From contig NZ_LIPD01000001.1 of the NCBI RefSeq assembly GCF_001905545.1, positions 767,561-831,560 on the forward strand: a stretch of 64,000 bases of DNA, written 5' to 3'. The position numbers and the translations under genes were made by a program. The stretch is from Streptomyces sp. CB02056. Its GTDB lineage: Bacteria; Actinomycetota; Actinomycetes; Streptomycetales; Streptomycetaceae. Positions 24,306-31,635 of the stretch are shown piece by piece. Within the stretch, counting starts at the first letter, position 1, and each line of letters begins with the position of its first letter. The notes under the pieces were generated by a model. That model was given only the letters and a program-made list of their open reading frames with translations, was not told the origin of the DNA and searched no databases.

Positions 24306-25991
24306 TCAGGCCGTTGTTGCGATGCCGTGTTGGGTGCAGAGTGTGTGGATGCGGGTGGGGCGGCGGCTTGGTCTGGTGGTGGTGTCGAAGTGGGCGCCGA
24401 GTCGGCGGATGTTGACGGCCATGCCGATGAGGACGTTCTGGAGGTGGGTTTTGGCGAGGCCCCGGTAGCGGGATCGTCGCAGGCCGGGGCCTCGGACCGC
24501 TTGTGAGACGGTGCCCTCGATGCCGGCGCGGGCCCGGTAGGCCTCGCGCCATCGGGGGGTGTCCTGTTCGGCCTGCATCCGTGTCCGGGCGGTATGGATC
24601 GGTTCGGGATGGATCTCCAGGACCCGGCCGAGGTGAGGGGCGCCGGTGGTGCACTGGGCGCGGATCGGGCAGGGGCGGCAGTCCGCGCGGGAGAAGGCGA
24701 CGCGGATCAGGCCGTCCTTCTTCGGCCGCATGGAGATGCTGGTGGCCCCGGCGGGGCAGTGGGTGACGCCGCTGTGCCAGTCGACGTGGAAGTCCTTGGG
24801 GGTGAACGTGCCGCCCCGGGCGCCCCGGCCGGTCTGGACCGTGACGGGGGCGACAAGGGAGATGCCGCGTTCCAGGGACGCGCCGATGCCGGGCCCGCTG
24901 GGGTAGCCGGAGTCGAGCAGGTGCTCGCCGGGTTTCAGGTCCCGGGCGATGAGTTTGTCCTGGACGGGGGTGGTGGCCGTGACGTCGGGTTCGGTGGCGG
25001 GGGTGGTGTGGACGTCGGTGACCACGTGCGGCAGGCCCTCGTCGCAGGACTCGGTCAGGTGGCCCTTGGAACCGGTCCATTCCATGCGTGCGGCGCCGGG
25101 CGCGCCTTTGGTGCTGTAGCGGGCGTCAGGGTCGTGGGGTGAGCGCACGCGCTGTGCGGAGGGCGGCAGTTCCTCGGTGTCCCGGTAGCGCAGTCGGCCG
25201 GTGGCGGTGGCCTCGAAGTGCTGGTCCCACAGCTCGCGCAGGATTCTGACCTGCGGGAGGCCGTTCATCCGCACGGCGTCGGGGTCCGTGTCGATGGCGG
25301 CGATCAGGCTCTGCCCGTCGGCGCCGATCTGCTCGGCGAGCTTGAGGGCGGAGGCGCCTCTGCGGCGCAGGAGCCTGCCGGTCTCGACCTTGCGGCCGTA
25401 GCGTTCGTCCCAGCCGGGCCCGAGCAGCGGCACGACCAGGCCCGGGTCGGTGCGGGCGATCTCCTCCAGGGCCGCGCGCAGGGCCTCGCCCAGGCACTCG
25501 ACGCGGTTCAGTGCGCGCACGCAGGCCAGCACGTGGGTGGAGTCGGTGCGCTGACGGCCGCCGGCCCGCACCAGGCCGGCGGCCTTCAGACGTTCCAGCA
25601 TCAGCGAGAGCAGGGCATCCGCCCGGTTCCCGGCTGCCAGGCGGGCCCGGAACTCGCACAGCACGCTGGCATCGAAACCGGTGTACTCCAGCTCCAGTCC
25701 CAGCGCGTACTTCCAGGAGATCCGGTCGGCCACCGCCACCGCGGCGTCCCGGTCGGAGAGGTTGTGCAGGAACTGCAGGACCGTGACCATCGCCAGCAGG
25801 GCCGGCGAGATCCCGGGCCGTCCCAGGCCCGCGTACATCTCCTCGAACTCACCCGTGGTGAAGTCCTCATCGCTGAACAACGGACCCAGCGCGTCCCGAA
25901 CCCGCATCTCGTCCGTCCCCCGCGGATGAACCCGGCGAGCCAGCGCCACCGTCTCCGCCGGAATCCCCGACACACCACCAGGACGCAACAC
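24306..25991 (-). CDS. IS1182-family-like DDE transposase
   Basis: 561 residues from GTG 25991 (GGGGGTGGG upstream); the frame stays open further upstream into the right repeat. The N-terminal domain contains VRDALGPLFSDEDF, GRPGISPALLAMVTVLQFL and DRISWKYALGLE, the DUF772-type start of IS1182/IS5-like transposases. The DDE core shows RQRTDSTHVLA (first Asp), LLDSGYPSG (second Asp) and WREAYRARAGIEGTVSQAVR (Glu), with a Cys-rich insertion CRPCPIRAQC. No frameshift is visible, so it may be active. It would cut and paste the IS at its terminal repeats. Confidence 0.93.
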   Translation of the reverse strand: MLRPGGVSGIPAETVALARRVHPRGTDEMRVRDALGPLFSDEDFTTGEFEEMYAGLGRPGISPALLAMVTVLQFLHNLSDRDAAVAVADRISWKYALGLELEYTGFDASVLCEFRARLAAGNRADALLSLMLERLKAAGLVRAGGRQRTDSTHVLACVRALNRVECLGEALRAALEEIARTDPGLVVPLLGPGWDERYGRKVETGRLLRRRGASALKLAEQIGADGQSLIAAIDTDPDAVRMNGLPQVRILRELWDQHFEATATGRLRYRDTEELPPSAQRVRSPHDPDARYSTKGAPGAARMEWTGSKGHLTESCDEGLPHVVTDVHTTPATEPDVTATTPVQDKLIARDLKPGEHLLDSGYPSGPGIGASLERGISLVAPVTVQTGRGARGGTFTPKDFHVDWHSGVTHCPAGATSISMRPKKDGLIRVAFSRADCRPCPIRAQCTTGAPHLGRVLEIHPEPIHTARTRMQAEQDTPRWREAYRARAGIEGTVSQAVRGPGLRRSRYRGLAKTHLQNVLIGMAVNIRRLGAHFDTTTRPSRRPTRIHTLCTQHGIATTA

Positions 25992-26061
25992 GACCCACCC
26001 CCACAGACAGCCAACCCGCCCCGACCGGCAGACACTTACCGTCCCACGCCCAACCCAACCG

Positions 26062-26079
26062 ACTTCGCCAGCAGAGTCG
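26062..26079 (-). repeat. IS right terminal inverted repeat
   Basis: Read on the minus strand it is CGACTCTGCTGGCGAAGT, the same as the left end. Together with the adjacent hairpin halves the end similarity reaches 33 of 38 bases. Confidence 0.88.
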
Positions 26080-26111
26080 ACCCGCCGACTTCCTGCGCAC
26101 ACCACGGCAGA

Positions 26112-26146
26112 CCGGGCGGCCCTGCGTGCTCCGCAGGGCCGCCCGG
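26112..26146 (-). terminator. Hairpin terminator after DUF397 copy 1
   Basis: Fifteen-base perfect arms (CCGGGCGGCCCTGCG and complement), loop TGCTC, 11 bp past the stop. An almost identical hairpin follows DUF397 copy 2 (27106-27139). Confidence 0.85.
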
Positions 26147-26156
26147 CAAGGACGCT

Positions 26157-26360
26157 TCAGGAACCGGCCGGAAAATCGCCCGCCCGGACACCGGCGACGA
26201 AGGACCGCCACGCCTCGGGAGCGAAGGTGAGAGCCGGGCCGTGGGGGTCCTTGCTGTCGCGGACGGGGATGGAGTCCAGAAGCCCGCTGGCGACCTCGAC
26301 GCAGTCGCCGCCTTCGCCGCCGCTGTAGCTGCTCTTGCGCCATGCCAGGCCAGCTGTCAC
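26157..26360 (-). CDS. DUF397 protein, copy 1
   Basis: 67 residues from GTG 26360, fixed by AGGAGG eight bases upstream. Typical DUF397 layout: LAWRKSSYSGGEGGDCVEVA, VRDSKDPHGPALTF and WRSFVAGVRAGDF. DUF397 proteins are small partners of XRE regulators in Streptomyces (whiJ-type loci) and may act as regulator antagonists or modulators. It has no adjacent xre gene of its own and is separated from the xre/DUF397 pair by about 1 kb; it looks like a duplicate of copy 2, sharing its terminator and 3' coding sequence. Confidence 0.9.
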   Translation of the reverse strand: MTAGLAWRKSSYSGGEGGDCVEVASGLLDSIPVRDSKDPHGPALTFAPEAWRSFVAGVRAGDFPAGS

Positions 26361-26390
26361 GCGGATGACCTCCTGGGCCCTCAGTCGGTG

Positions 26391-26423
26391 GTGGGCTGCC
26401 CCGCGCGGCGCGGGGCAGCCCAC
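26391..26423 (-). terminator. Perfect hairpin between DUF397 remnant and copy 1
   Basis: Sixteen-base arms (GTGGGCTGCCCCGCGC and complement) around a single G, just upstream of the ribosome site of copy 1. It probably ends transcription arriving from the 26535 gene. Confidence 0.65.
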
Positions 26424-26435
26424 GGTACTGGGCCA

Positions 26436-26516
26436 GCCGACCACCGGGAAGCCATCCACCCGGACGCCCTCGACGAAGGACCGCGACGCATCCGGGGCGA
26501 AGCCGAGGAGCGGGCC
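26436..26516 (-). pseudogene. DUF397 remnant (C-terminal third only)
   Basis: Minus-strand reading gives GPLLGFAPDASRSFVEGVR then VDGFPVVGW, matching the DUF397 end GPALTFAPEAWRSFVAGVR/AGDFPAGS. The N-terminal KSSYS part and the stop codon are missing; the frame begins directly after the stop of the 26535 gene and runs on into copy 1. Confidence 0.75.
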
Positions 26517-26534
26517 GCAGAGGGTGCTTCGTGG

Positions 26535-26894
26535 CTACCAGGCGTGCCAGAGTGCGTCGTGGCGGTGGCGGACCGGGGGGATGTCCGCGCCGTCGAGGTC
26601 GTGGCCGGCGCGGTGCAGTCCGCGGATCCGCTGGGCGGCGAGCCGGCCCTGAAGGCGGGCCCGGGCTTCGGCCGTGGCGATCTCGGTGGAGAAGTACCCC
26701 GTCCTGCAGTCGAGCACCTGCCACTGCCAGGAGGTGATCCGGCGACGCGTCTTCTTGGGGGCGGGGCGACGGCCTTCGCGGGCGGCCCGGGCCAGTTCGG
26801 CGCGGGTGTAGCGCAGGTCGTACAAGGACATGGAGTGCGATGCGCCTTCTTGGACGCGGAGTTGTCGGGGAGTCGTGCGGACGGTTCGGGACAT
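26535..26894 (-). CDS. Small basic protein of unknown function
   Basis: 119 residues from ATG 26894 with GGAGG five bases upstream. It is rich in Arg/Ala with a central helical stretch (SLYDLRYTRAELARAAREG), a basic block KKTRRRITSWQW, then DCRTGYFSTEIATAEARARLQGRLAAQRIRG-type helix and an His/Asp-rich tail ending in LWHAW. No signal or membrane segment. It lies between the two DUF397 copies on the same strand. No family recognised; nucleic-acid binding is possible from charge but unproven. Confidence 0.7.
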   Translation of the reverse strand: MSRTVRTTPRQLRVQEGASHSMSLYDLRYTRAELARAAREGRRPAPKKTRRRITSWQWQVLDCRTGYFSTEIATAEARARLQGRLAAQRIRGLHRAGHDLDGADIPPVRHRHDALWHAW

Positions 26895-27105
26895 CAGGGC
26901 CTCCGTAGGGCCCTCCGGGCTCTCCAGAGGTACCTACGGCGGGTGCGAATTGGTCAGCACGAATCAGCCTCCAACGGTCGGGGCGGCCTACCCGGCAGCA
27001 CAGTAGTCGCGCGGAGGCGTGGAGGCTTCAGGTTTTCCGCCCGCCCCCCGCTGCGAGGTCGAGGCGCTCCAAGGGCCCTCACGTTGGCCCAGCGCATCAA
27101 GCAGA

Positions 27106-27139
27106 CCGGGCGGCCCTGCGTGCTCCGCAGGCCGCCCGG
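27106..27139 (-). terminator. Hairpin terminator after DUF397 copy 2
   Basis: CCGGGCGGCCCTGCG pairs with CGCAGGCCGCCCGG (one base bulged), loop TGCTC. Nearly the same sequence follows copy 1. The rest of 26895-27105 shows no supported gene. Confidence 0.75.
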
Positions 27140-27150
27140 CAAGAAACGCT

Positions 27151-27342
27151 TCAGGAACCGGCCGGAAAGTCGCCGGCCTGGACGCCCGCAACGAAGGACT
27201 GCCACGCCTCAGCGGTGAAAGCGAGAGCCGGCCCGTGAGGATCCTTGCTGTCCCGCACCGGAACCACGCCGGTGACGCCATCGGCCACCTCGACGCAGTC
27301 GCCGCCAGAGGGATTGCTGTAGCTGCTCTTGTGCCAGTTCAT
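27151..27342 (-). CDS. DUF397 protein, copy 2
   Basis: 63 residues from ATG 27342, overlapping the xre stop by four bases (ATGA), so the two are translationally coupled. Motifs: WHKSSYSNPSGGDCVEVADG, VPVRDSKDPHGPALAF, WQSFVAGVQAGDF. The pair is the standard xre/DUF397 unit of whiJ-type loci that influence development; the divergent RsbW-like gene at 28434 completes the usual trio. Confidence 0.93.
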   Translation of the reverse strand: MNWHKSSYSNPSGGDCVEVADGVTGVVPVRDSKDPHGPALAFTAEAWQSFVAGVQAGDFPAGS

Positions 27343-28196
27343 ACTCCGTACCCTTCTGTCATCAGCTTCTGCATCCAGGAGACGGAGTCCTCCGGAGTCA
27401 TCGCCAACGACGTTAGCTGGTTGAAGACAGTCTCATGCCGAAGGATGTCGGCCTCCTTCTCGATGTAGAGGCTGCTGCTGACCGACTCGCAGTAGACGAC
27501 CTCGCCCGGCACGTCCGAGAAGGAAAGTATGCGGAAATTCGTCCCCATCGCCGCGTGAGCACCCACGCTGAACGGAAGCACCTGGATGGTGATGTTGGGC
27601 AATTGCGAAGTCGTAACCAGGTGGCTGACCTGCTCCGTCATGACGTGAGCGCCCCCGACCACGCGTCGAAGGACGGCCTCGGAGAGCACAGCGTGAACGG
27701 CTAGTGGTTCTGGACTCCGGACGAGCTCTTGGCGTTGCAGCCTGAGCTTCACCCGCCGTTCGATGGCTTGGTCACCGTTCCGCTCCGACCGGAAGGCCCG
27801 AAATACCTCGCGTGCGTAGTCGGCGGTCTGAAACAGCCCAGGAATCAACTCGGACTCATAGGAGCGAATCCGCGCGGCGTCGGCCTCAAGGCCCACGTAG
27901 GTCTGGAACCAGTCCGGCAGGGTGTCCGCGTAGTCGTGCCACCAGCCGCGCTGCGTGCTGCGGCGGGTCAGCGAGATGAACTGCCGCAACTCGGCCTCGT
28001 CGCTGACGCCGTACAGTTCGAGCATCGCGCGAATGTCTGATTCCTTCAGGGTCGTCTGACCCGACTCGATCCGCGACACCTTGGTTGCACTGAAGCCGAG
28101 TTCGTCCGCAACGGACTTGGCCTGACGCCCGGTCCGTTCGCGCAATCGTCGCAGCTCGGAGCCGAGCCTACGGCGCAGCACGGTTGGACTGTCCAC
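27339..28196 (-). CDS. XRE-family regulator with DUF5753 domain (WhiJ-like)
   Basis: 285 residues from GTG 28196. The N-terminal HTH (about 10-65; LRRRLGSELRRLRERTG, SVADELGFSATKVSRIESGQT) is followed by the DUF5753 domain (about 95-270; LIPGLFQTADYAREVFR, LLSEAVLRR-like, ITIQVLPFSVGAHAAM, VYCESVSSSLYIE). These proteins bind DNA near their own promoters and pair with DUF397 and RsbW-like proteins. Palindromes in the divergent promoter region (28256-28284) are candidate operators. Confidence 0.93.
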   Translation of the reverse strand: MDSPTVLRRRLGSELRRLRERTGRQAKSVADELGFSATKVSRIESGQTTLKESDIRAMLELYGVSDEAELRQFISLTRRSTQRGWWHDYADTLPDWFQTYVGLEADAARIRSYESELIPGLFQTADYAREVFRAFRSERNGDQAIERRVKLRLQRQELVRSPEPLAVHAVLSEAVLRRVVGGAHVMTEQVSHLVTTSQLPNITIQVLPFSVGAHAAMGTNFRILSFSDVPGEVVYCESVSSSLYIEKEADILRHETVFNQLTSLAMTPEDSVSWMQKLMTEGYGV

Positions 28197-28255
28197 GCTC
28201 GTCGCTCCCTCTTGGTTGACGTCGGGTCACAGTCTGCCACCTCCCTTGGCGGTCA

Positions 28256-28284
28256 CAAGAATCTTGCGACTCCGCGCAATTGCG
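28256..28284. promoter_or_regulatory. Candidate operators between xre and the RsbW-like gene
   Basis: Two adjacent palindromes: CAAGAATCTTG (28256-28266) and CGCAATTGCG (28275-28284), in a locally AT-rich part of a 237-bp divergent region. They suit autoregulation by the XRE protein. A TTGCAC at 28296 and CATGCT 18 bases on could be a weak promoter for 28434. Confidence 0.45.
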
Positions 28285-28433
28285 TGATGGCGCGCTTGCA
28301 CAACGAAGCCATTGCAGAGCATGCTACAGGGAGTAGTCCTTCGGGTCTCTTGAGTGACTGATCCTGACCTGCTGCCGGGCATCCCTATGCCTCCACATGG
28401 CTTCAAACTCCGCACCTGGAAGGTGGATTCGCC

Positions 28434-28826
28434 ATGTCCTGCCACTCCTCCACCACCTGGCTGCCGCGCAGCCGCCGCTCCCCCGGCGAGGGGCGCTCCC
28501 TCCTCGCCTCGCTCCTCGCCTCCACCCCCGCCGGTGAGCCGTACCGCGACTCCGGGCTCCTGATCGTCTCGGAGCTCGTCACCAACGCCCTCGTCCACGG
28601 CACGCCGCCCGGCCACCGCATCTACCTCTCCCTCGACCTCGACCCCGCCCGCCTCCGCATCGAGGTGCACGACGCCCGGCGGAACCGCGAACCGGTCCTG
28701 CGCGCCCTCACCCTCGACGGCGAGGCCGGACGCGGCCTTCACCTCGTCAAGTCCCTCTCCACCCGCACGGGTTGCTCCCCGCGCGAGCACACCGGCAAGA
28801 TCGTCTGGTCGGAGGTGGCCGCGTGA
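28434..28826 (+). CDS. RsbW-like ATP-binding protein (HATPase)
   Basis: 130 residues from ATG 28434 with GGAAGGTGG upstream. HATPase_c_2 motifs: N-box LIVSELVTNALVHG (about 42-55), G1 VHDARRNREPV (about 78-88), G2 EAGRGLHLVKSLS (about 98-110). Anti-sigma-factor kinases of the RsbW/SpoIIAB type bind sigma or anti-anti-sigma factors; Streptomyces has many that accompany XRE/DUF397 pairs. The next gene overlaps by four bases, so both are probably co-expressed. Confidence 0.9.
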   Translation: MSCHSSTTWLPRSRRSPGEGRSLLASLLASTPAGEPYRDSGLLIVSELVTNALVHGTPPGHRIYLSLDLDPARLRIEVHDARRNREPVLRALTLDGEAGRGLHLVKSLSTRTGCSPREHTGKIVWSEVAA

Positions 28827-29098
28827 GGGCCGATCACGACGTCCTCGTGGAGATCCCGGACCACCAGCCGCCCGCCGTCCACACCCTCAGCGACGACCTC
28901 CTCCGCCGGTTCTGGGACTCGGTCCGCTACCGCCCGATGTCCCGCTTCCAGCACTACGCCCTGGAGCGCCGCCTCACCGGCCCCTGCGCCCGGCGCGACA
29001 TCATCCGCGACCTCGCCGACGAACCCGTCCTCGTCATCCCCGCCGGCGACCGCGAGATCCGCATCAGCTGGGCCAACCCCGCCCAGCAGCCCACGTGA
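28823..29098 (+). CDS. Small protein coupled to the RsbW-like gene, unknown function
   Basis: 91 residues from GTG 28823, overlapping the upstream stop (GTGA), with GGAGG at the right distance. Sequence features: EIPDHQPPAVHTLSDDLLRRFWDSVRY, RFQHYALERRLTGPC, and DEPVLVIPAGDREIRISW. It has no signal peptide or membrane segment. The tight coupling implies it works with the HATPase, but I recognise no family. Confidence 0.7.
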   Translation: MRADHDVLVEIPDHQPPAVHTLSDDLLRRFWDSVRYRPMSRFQHYALERRLTGPCARRDIIRDLADEPVLVIPAGDREIRISWANPAQQPT

Positions 29099-29208
29099 TC
29101 GACCACGTCCGGCGCTGAGACCCGGCCGGCCCCCAGCCCGAACCGCCGCCTCAGCACCGGCCCGTCCACTCCCCGCTCCACTTCGACGACGGCCGCGTCG
29201 CCGCCCAC

Positions 29209-29239
29209 CGCGAGAAGTCGGCCGATCCGACTTCTCGCG
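29209..29239. terminator. Hairpin of the GAAGTCGG family
   Basis: CGCGAGAAGTCGG and its complement (13-bp perfect arms), loop CCGAT, between the convergent 28823 and 29287 genes; a likely bidirectional terminator. Confidence 0.8.
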
Positions 29240-29286
29240 CCCCTCCGCGCCGACGCGCCGCGTCAGACGTCAGGCCGGCGCCCCGC

Positions 29287-30288
29287 CTACAGCCACCCCC
29301 TCCGCGCGGCCTGCACCCCCGCCTGAAAACGGGTGGTGGCCCCGAGGTGCGCCAGCAGGGTGGAGACCCGCCGCACCACCGTGCGCCGCCCCAGCCCCAG
29401 CCGGCGGGCGATCGCGTCGTCCGTGGCACCGCCGGCCATCAACGTGAGGATCCGCCGGTCGCGTTCGTCGATGCGCGGGTCGACGCCGGCCATGGAGGCG
29501 GGCACGGCCAGGCGCCACAGCGTCTCGAAGACCGCGCTCAGCGCGTTCAGCAGCCCGGACGGCCGGATCAGCAGCGAGACGACGCCCGGCCCGTCGTCGG
29601 CGCGCAGCGTGACGATGGCCAGGTCGTCGTCCCCGATGGCGAGTTTGAGCGGCGGCTCGTCCAGTGTCCGCGCCTGCTCGCCCGCCTCGATCATCCGGGC
29701 CATGTTGGGCCCGGCCACCGGGTCCTGGAACGCGCACCCCTGGTAGATGGCGCGGTAGACGACGCCCGCGGCCATCCGGCGGCGTTGCAGCACCTCCTGG
29801 TCGAGGTAGTGGGCGCGGCTGCCGGAGTACGGCGGCACGTCGATGACCCGCACCTGGTGACGGGCGGCGAGTTGGAGGCGGTGGCTGGCGGCCAGCACCT
29901 CGGTCGGGTCGTCGACGACCTCCAGCGCGCCGTAGCTGCCGGTGTCGCGGCGGGCGAAGCGGTAGAGCCGTTCCAGTTCGGCGCCGGCCCGGCGGGCGGC
30001 GGCCTGGCGCAGCGCGTCGTGCTGCAGCACCGCCTCGACCACCCGGGCGGGCGGCAGCGCCTCCCAGGCGTGGTCGCGGTCGTCGGCGCTGTCGGTGGTG
30101 TCGAAGGCCACCGCGACGCCCTCGTCGGCGAGGTCGCGGAGCACGGCGAGGACGGCCTCCTCGTCCAGGCCCGCCTCCCGTGCCAGTTCGGGTACGCGGG
30201 CGCGCGGCCGGCCGACCAGGCAGTGGTAGACGCGGCCGCGTTCGGAGTCCGGTTCCAGTACGTCGTGCACGACACCCCCCAATGTCAC
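29287..30288 (-). CDS. LuxR-type regulator with TrmB-like N-terminus
   Basis: 333 residues from GTG 30288, with GGAG seven bases upstream; GTG 30270 is also possible. The N-terminus reads like a TrmB/winged-helix start (RVYHCLVGRPRARVPELAREAGLDEEAVLAVLRDL-type, about 15-50), the middle is an effector region (about 80-260; SHRLQLAARHQVRVIDVPPY, RAIYQGCAF), and the C-terminus is a LuxR-like HTH (about 275-325; ERDRRILTLMAGGATDDAIARRLGLGRRTV). This layout is common in Streptomyces regulators near secondary or secreted functions. It is divergent from the secreted esterase gene and may control it. Confidence 0.87.
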   Translation of the reverse strand: MTLGGVVHDVLEPDSERGRVYHCLVGRPRARVPELAREAGLDEEAVLAVLRDLADEGVAVAFDTTDSADDRDHAWEALPPARVVEAVLQHDALRQAAARRAGAELERLYRFARRDTGSYGALEVVDDPTEVLAASHRLQLAARHQVRVIDVPPYSGSRAHYLDQEVLQRRRMAAGVVYRAIYQGCAFQDPVAGPNMARMIEAGEQARTLDEPPLKLAIGDDDLAIVTLRADDGPGVVSLLIRPSGLLNALSAVFETLWRLAVPASMAGVDPRIDERDRRILTLMAGGATDDAIARRLGLGRRTVVRRVSTLLAHLGATTRFQAGVQAARRGWL

Positions 30289-30472
30289 GGTGTACTCCGC
30301 CCCTCGTACCCGCCCCGGGCGGAGCCGGGGGAGCCTACCCGCAGCGGCGGCGCACATGCGCCGGTGGCCCAGGTGCGCCACCGGGGGCTCTGGCGTCCGG
30401 GCGGGGCCCCTGGCAAGAGTTGACGGCGATCAGTCATACGACGGAAGACACGACGGAAGGCCGAGGACGCCC

Positions 30473-31588
30473 ATGCCCCCTGCCCGGCTCCGGCGCGCCC
30501 GCGCGGCTCTCGCCGCCCTGGCCGCCTGCCTGCTCCCGCTCGCCGCACCCACCGCACCCGCGTCCGCCTCGGCAACCGCCTCCGTACGGGCCGGGGCAGG
30601 GGCCGACGCGCCGCCCCCGCTGACCGACGGCTTCGGCCTCACCCAGGTCGGCACTCCCACCGGCAGCGCCACCAACTTCGTCATCACCGTCACCACCCCG
30701 CAGGTCGCCGGACCGCACACCATCCGCATCCTGCTGCCCGCCGACTACGCGTCCCGGCCGGACAAGCGCTACCCGGTGCTGTACTTCCTGCACGGCGCCT
30801 CGGACAACCCGAGCGACCCGGCGCTGGCCTACCCCGCGCTGACCGCCGCCCAGTCGATGATCACCGTCATCCCGGACGGCGGCCTGCGCGGCTGGTACGC
30901 CGACTGGCTCGACCAGGGCACCGCCGCCGGCGCGCAGAACTGGGAGACCTTCCACCTCACCCAGGTCCTCCCGTTCGTCGACGCCAACCTGCGCACCCGC
31001 ACCGACCGCGCCCACCGGGCCGTCGGCGGGCTGTCCATGGGCGGTTTCGGCGCCCTGCACTACGCCCAGGACCGCCCCGACCTGTTCGGCCAGGTCCTCA
31101 CCATGTCCGGCGCCAACGACCTGTCCACCGACGAGATGATCATCCGCGGTGCCGTGGTCGCCACCCTGGTCAACGCCGGCACCGTGCTCTGCGGCCCCAG
31201 CGACGGCCACCCCTGCGGCCTGGACTTCGGCCCCACCGTCTCCAGCGACGCGATCTTCGGCAGCCCGTACCCGGTGTTCAACGCCGACTGGCGCTGGAAC
31301 GCCGCCGACCCCGTCGCGCGTGCCGCCGTGCTCGACCACACCGGCATCGCCGTCTACACCGGCAACGGCAACAACAGCCCCGGCGACATGGAGTTCTGGG
31401 CCGAGGGCACCGCCAAGCGCCTCAAGCAGCGCCTGGACGCGCTCGGCCTGCCGTACCGCTTCACCGACTACGGCGACGGCACCGGCTGGGGCGCCGACTG
31501 CCACGGCGGCCACACCGCGGGCTGCTGGGCGCAGGACCTCGTGGACTACGTCCCGCGCCTGGAGGCGGCCTTCGCCGCCGCCTCCTGA
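30473..31588 (+). CDS. Secreted esterase (antigen 85/esterase D-like)
   Basis: 371 residues from ATG 30473 with GAGGA upstream. Signal peptide about 1-35 (LAALAACLLPLAAPTAPASASA). Mature enzyme: RILLPADYASRPDKRYPVLYFLHGASDNP (oxyanion strand), then nucleophile GGLSMGGFGAL (Ser near 186), an SGANDLS strand, and the late DCHGGHTAGCW (His). It belongs to the esterase family of alpha/beta hydrolases that includes diacylglycerol acyltransferases/mycolyltransferases and feruloyl esterases; in Streptomyces these are mostly simple secreted esterases. It precedes a lectin-like secreted protein by 47 bp on the same strand, so the two may be co-transcribed. Confidence 0.9.
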   Translation: MPPARLRRARAALAALAACLLPLAAPTAPASASATASVRAGAGADAPPPLTDGFGLTQVGTPTGSATNFVITVTTPQVAGPHTIRILLPADYASRPDKRYPVLYFLHGASDNPSDPALAYPALTAAQSMITVIPDGGLRGWYADWLDQGTAAGAQNWETFHLTQVLPFVDANLRTRTDRAHRAVGGLSMGGFGALHYAQDRPDLFGQVLTMSGANDLSTDEMIIRGAVVATLVNAGTVLCGPSDGHPCGLDFGPTVSSDAIFGSPYPVFNADWRWNAADPVARAAVLDHTGIAVYTGNGNNSPGDMEFWAEGTAKRLKQRLDALGLPYRFTDYGDGTGWGADCHGGHTAGCWAQDLVDYVPRLEAAFAAAS

Positions 31589-31635
31589 CCTCTGACCTCC
31601 TCTCCCCACCCTCTCCCCCGACGAAAGGACACCCC

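Larger units (their letters stand above)
24270..26079 (-). mobile_element. IS1182-family-like insertion sequence
   Basis: About 1.81 kb with perfect 18-bp terminal inverted repeats (CGACTCTGCTGGCGAAGT at 24270-24287 and its complement at 26062-26079) around one transposase gene. The flanks are the two halves of the GAAGTCGG hairpin (GCACAGGAAGTCGGC at left, CCGACTTCCTGCGC at right), with short CCCCG / ACCCG sequences next to the ends that may be the duplicated target. It appears intact. Confidence 0.85.
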
